Positions 61,701 to 64,000 of a DNA stretch of 64,000 bases are shown piece after piece (position 1 is the first letter of the stretch; every line of letters starts with the position of its first letter). The notes below the pieces were generated by a model. It made no database searches, was not told where the DNA came from, and saw nothing but the letters and a program-made list of their open reading frames with translations. The DNA is from Girardinichthys multiradiatus. Lineage: Eukaryota; Chordata; Actinopteri; Cyprinodontiformes; Goodeidae. The stretch spans positions 17,583,119 to 17,647,118 of the forward strand of contig NC_061808.1 of the NCBI RefSeq assembly GCF_021462225.1, given 5' to 3'. Position numbers and translations under genes: made by a program.

Positions 61701-64000
61701 CTTTTTTGTCTCCGGTCTGTCAAGTGTCAGATTTTCTGCAGCTTCTTTTGATTTATTAAAGAGAAAATCAGTTTGCATGTTTTGTTAGACCTTTTTCAAG
61801 CTGCATCCTCTAAATGCAGCCTGATGTGCAGTCCTGACATTTGATCCAGGTCAAATTTGGGTTCACACTGTAAAATGAGTGTGCTAAAGGAAGCGTAGTT
61901 ATAAGCTGTGAAGCACTCTGGCCATTTGTTTTGCTACAGCGCTCATGTGTGACAGGAGGAGGGGAGCGGGATCGGACGTGTTGGTATTTGAGACATAGAC
62001 AAGCGACAAAGATCAGATTGATTGAGTTACGCACGCTACACTTGCCTCTTCAGCTCTTGGCGGCCTTCGTCTAATGCTTTTAGCTGTAGGTGACAAAGTG
62101 CTGTTTTGTTCCCACTATTGTGCAGAACTGAAAGGAGCTGCCCTGCCTCAAGAGCAGAGACAAATCACCAGCTCTGGCTTTTAGCCGAGCGGTTAATAAA
62201 TCGCTTTGGGTTTGTAATTAAATGCTTTTCTGGTTAAAGGCTGCCAAAGGAGGACTTTTTCAGATCAGTTATTTTTGAGGTAAATAATTTAGTCTTGCCT
62301 ACAGGTATGCAATTAGACTTCATGCACTATTTGATTTGATCACATAATGCCACCTGGCCAGTTGTGGCGCTTATCTTTGCAAGTTTGGGTTTGTGTTATT
62401 ATCGAGTGGGTGCTAGAAAAAACAATAAACCCATACCTGAGTTTGTAGAGAGATGGATGGCAGCAAAAGCTTGCGCCCTGAGGGTACAAACGTGTCAACA
62501 TTGTTATTAGCTCATTTTTGAACCTTCTTTTGTCAGCTGCTGACACATGAATGCTACCACCCCCCTTCTCCTGCACACCTGTCAGACTGTCGCTTCCAGA
62601 ATGGTACATTACCTAGTTTACAAGGACATCTTGTGCATTTATGGTAAGTGTTCATGTTTTGTACTTTATCTTTCGGATGATAGTAAAAAGAAATACCCAA
62701 AAATTAATAGAACTCTGACAGTTTGATTCTGGAAAAACTGGGAAAACACACTGCAACGTATGTCTCTTAATCACACAGGAACCTGATAGAAGATAAGTTG
62801 AAGACATGAATCTGTTGCAAGGTTGCAACACAGTTTCTGTGCAATTAATGTAGTTTAAAAATAAAGCTTTCCATTGAAAAGATCAATTTCATTGATAATG
62901 TGGAATTATCCGTCATGATGACGGTCAAAAACTCCCCATAAAGCATCTGTAAACTGTTATGAAAGAGAAAATCCAGTATAATTGTGGATGGTCTCAGTGG
63001 TTTAAGCACACAGAGAGAAAAGAAATGGTTTGCCCTTTGCCATATTTCTTTGGAGGAGACAAAGAAAAGAAAAACCCAACAAAACATGGGAATGGTTTCA
63101 CGTATATTTAGACAAAGCTCACACCCCCTTAAAAATAAAAGCAAGCCCTGTTCACTCCGTTTTCTCTCTTGGTTTTGCCATACCACAAAATTACAACATG
63201 CAAATTTCTAAGCATACAGGGCCGTTTTTGCGCACTGAAAATAAACACGATTGCAGGGATTTTGCTGCAGAATGTTCTTTCTTTTCATTTATTTATTTTT
63301 TGCATCAAGGAGTTGGTTTGATCCCAAGCTATTGTCCGTCCCTCTGTCTGCGTTACCTTACCACACACCCCCAAACCACGCCGCTGATTATTGGTTTAGA
63401 GTAGCACCAAGTGCTGTCTAGTCCTTTGGCTAACCTCTGAGGAACTTGGTGTGTATGTGAGAGATCATTTGTATGTGTTTGTGGTGTGCCCTGTTCATGC
63501 ACGTCTACGTTTGTACACTGCATAGAAAGTATGTCTCTGCGTGTTTATCTACGCCTGTATAGTTGTTGACAGTGATTTTGCAGATGTGTGTGCTTGGGAA
63601 CCTTTTTCGAGACGATCTGGGTAGGTTTTACTGTCAGTGTAATGATGTCACTTTCCCTTAAGCCACAACTGGATGGGGGAAGGTTAAGGGCAGGTGACCA
63701 CTGAGGTCACAATGGCCACATATGCCAAAGCTAAGCTGATTTACCCACCGAATATAACCCAGTGGTGGATTTCTCGCCGTGTTTGCATATGAGCTTTTCT
63801 CAAAAAAACACAAACAAAACAATATGTTGTTGTGCATATTCTGCAGTTGGATTCAGAGGTCAAGAATGTGCTGTGGCTCCCACAGGGTTATGGCTGTCGC
63901 AACAGGTGAGTATGAAGCAAGCATGGCTCAAATTCAAGCAATCAACATGGATGCGTTCAGGTTCTTGACAGCTTTCATTCAAGCTGCCTCTGCGGTGCGT
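58770..64000. other. Intergenic or intronic, no gene recognised
   Basis: 5.2 kb without supported coding sequence. An exon-like segment at 63859-63905 ends in CAACAG/GTGAGTATG but encodes nothing known. Blocks near 60885 and 61190 resemble 6640 and 6935, suggesting an old dispersed repeat. It may be an intron of the gene proposed to start near 50707. Confidence 0.45.

Noticed and set aside
63859..63968. Exon-like segment ending CAACAG/GTGAGTATG
   Set aside because: The encoded residues are not recognisable in any frame and no neighbouring exon is visible.

Overview
This is nuclear DNA from a teleost fish. The genes are intron-rich with GT/AG junctions. The spaces between them are packed with fish-type Tc1-like transposons, LINE ends, tRNA-like SINEs and microsatellites. 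The translated exons match vertebrate EFR3B and proopiomelanocortin (POMC) in the tail-to-tail order also known at the human EFR3B-POMC locus. The species cannot be fixed from the sequence; a percomorph-type teleost is an inference.

Layout. 1-832: end of a Tc1-like element. 2812-17193: 21 coding exons of efr3b on the + strand, lacking only the N-terminal exon(s), which lie upstream of the window; every exon junction keeps frame, giving 789 residues. 17194 to about 19080: its 3' UTR. 19400-22200: Tc1-like elements filling the convergent intergenic gap. 22350-26330: a two-coding-exon pomc gene on the - strand. Its ACTH/alpha-MSH and beta-MSH cores are intact. Its beta-endorphin has lost the opioid tyrosine and the dibasic site in front of it, as reported for the teleost pomcb/POMC-beta (or POMC-C) type. 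26400-34200: intergenic DNA with Tc1 remnants and a SINE. 33815-40978: a Tc1-like element split by a 5.9 kb endogenous retrovirus with paired 615-bp LTRs. 43408-48729: two near-full-length copies of the same DD34E Tc1 family found at 1-832 and 20385-21994. 48735-49655: transposon and LINE ends. 49790-52330: CpG-rich DNA with a candidate promoter and first exon of an unidentified + strand gene, plus a possible coding exon. 52980-54171: a LINE 3' fragment and a decayed THAP zinc-finger exon. 54560-58760: SINEs, Tc1 pieces and a terminal-inverted-repeat element with a strong hairpin. 58770-64000: no gene recognised.

Biology. Efr3b anchors phosphatidylinositol 4-kinase III-alpha at the plasma membrane. 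Pomc is a secreted prohormone. The two are linked by position, not by pathway. The most distinctive biological signal is the pomc paralogue that keeps its melanocortin peptides while its opioid peptide has decayed. The most distinctive structural signals are the nested insertions that can be read to the base and a 49-bp palindrome inside the retrovirus.
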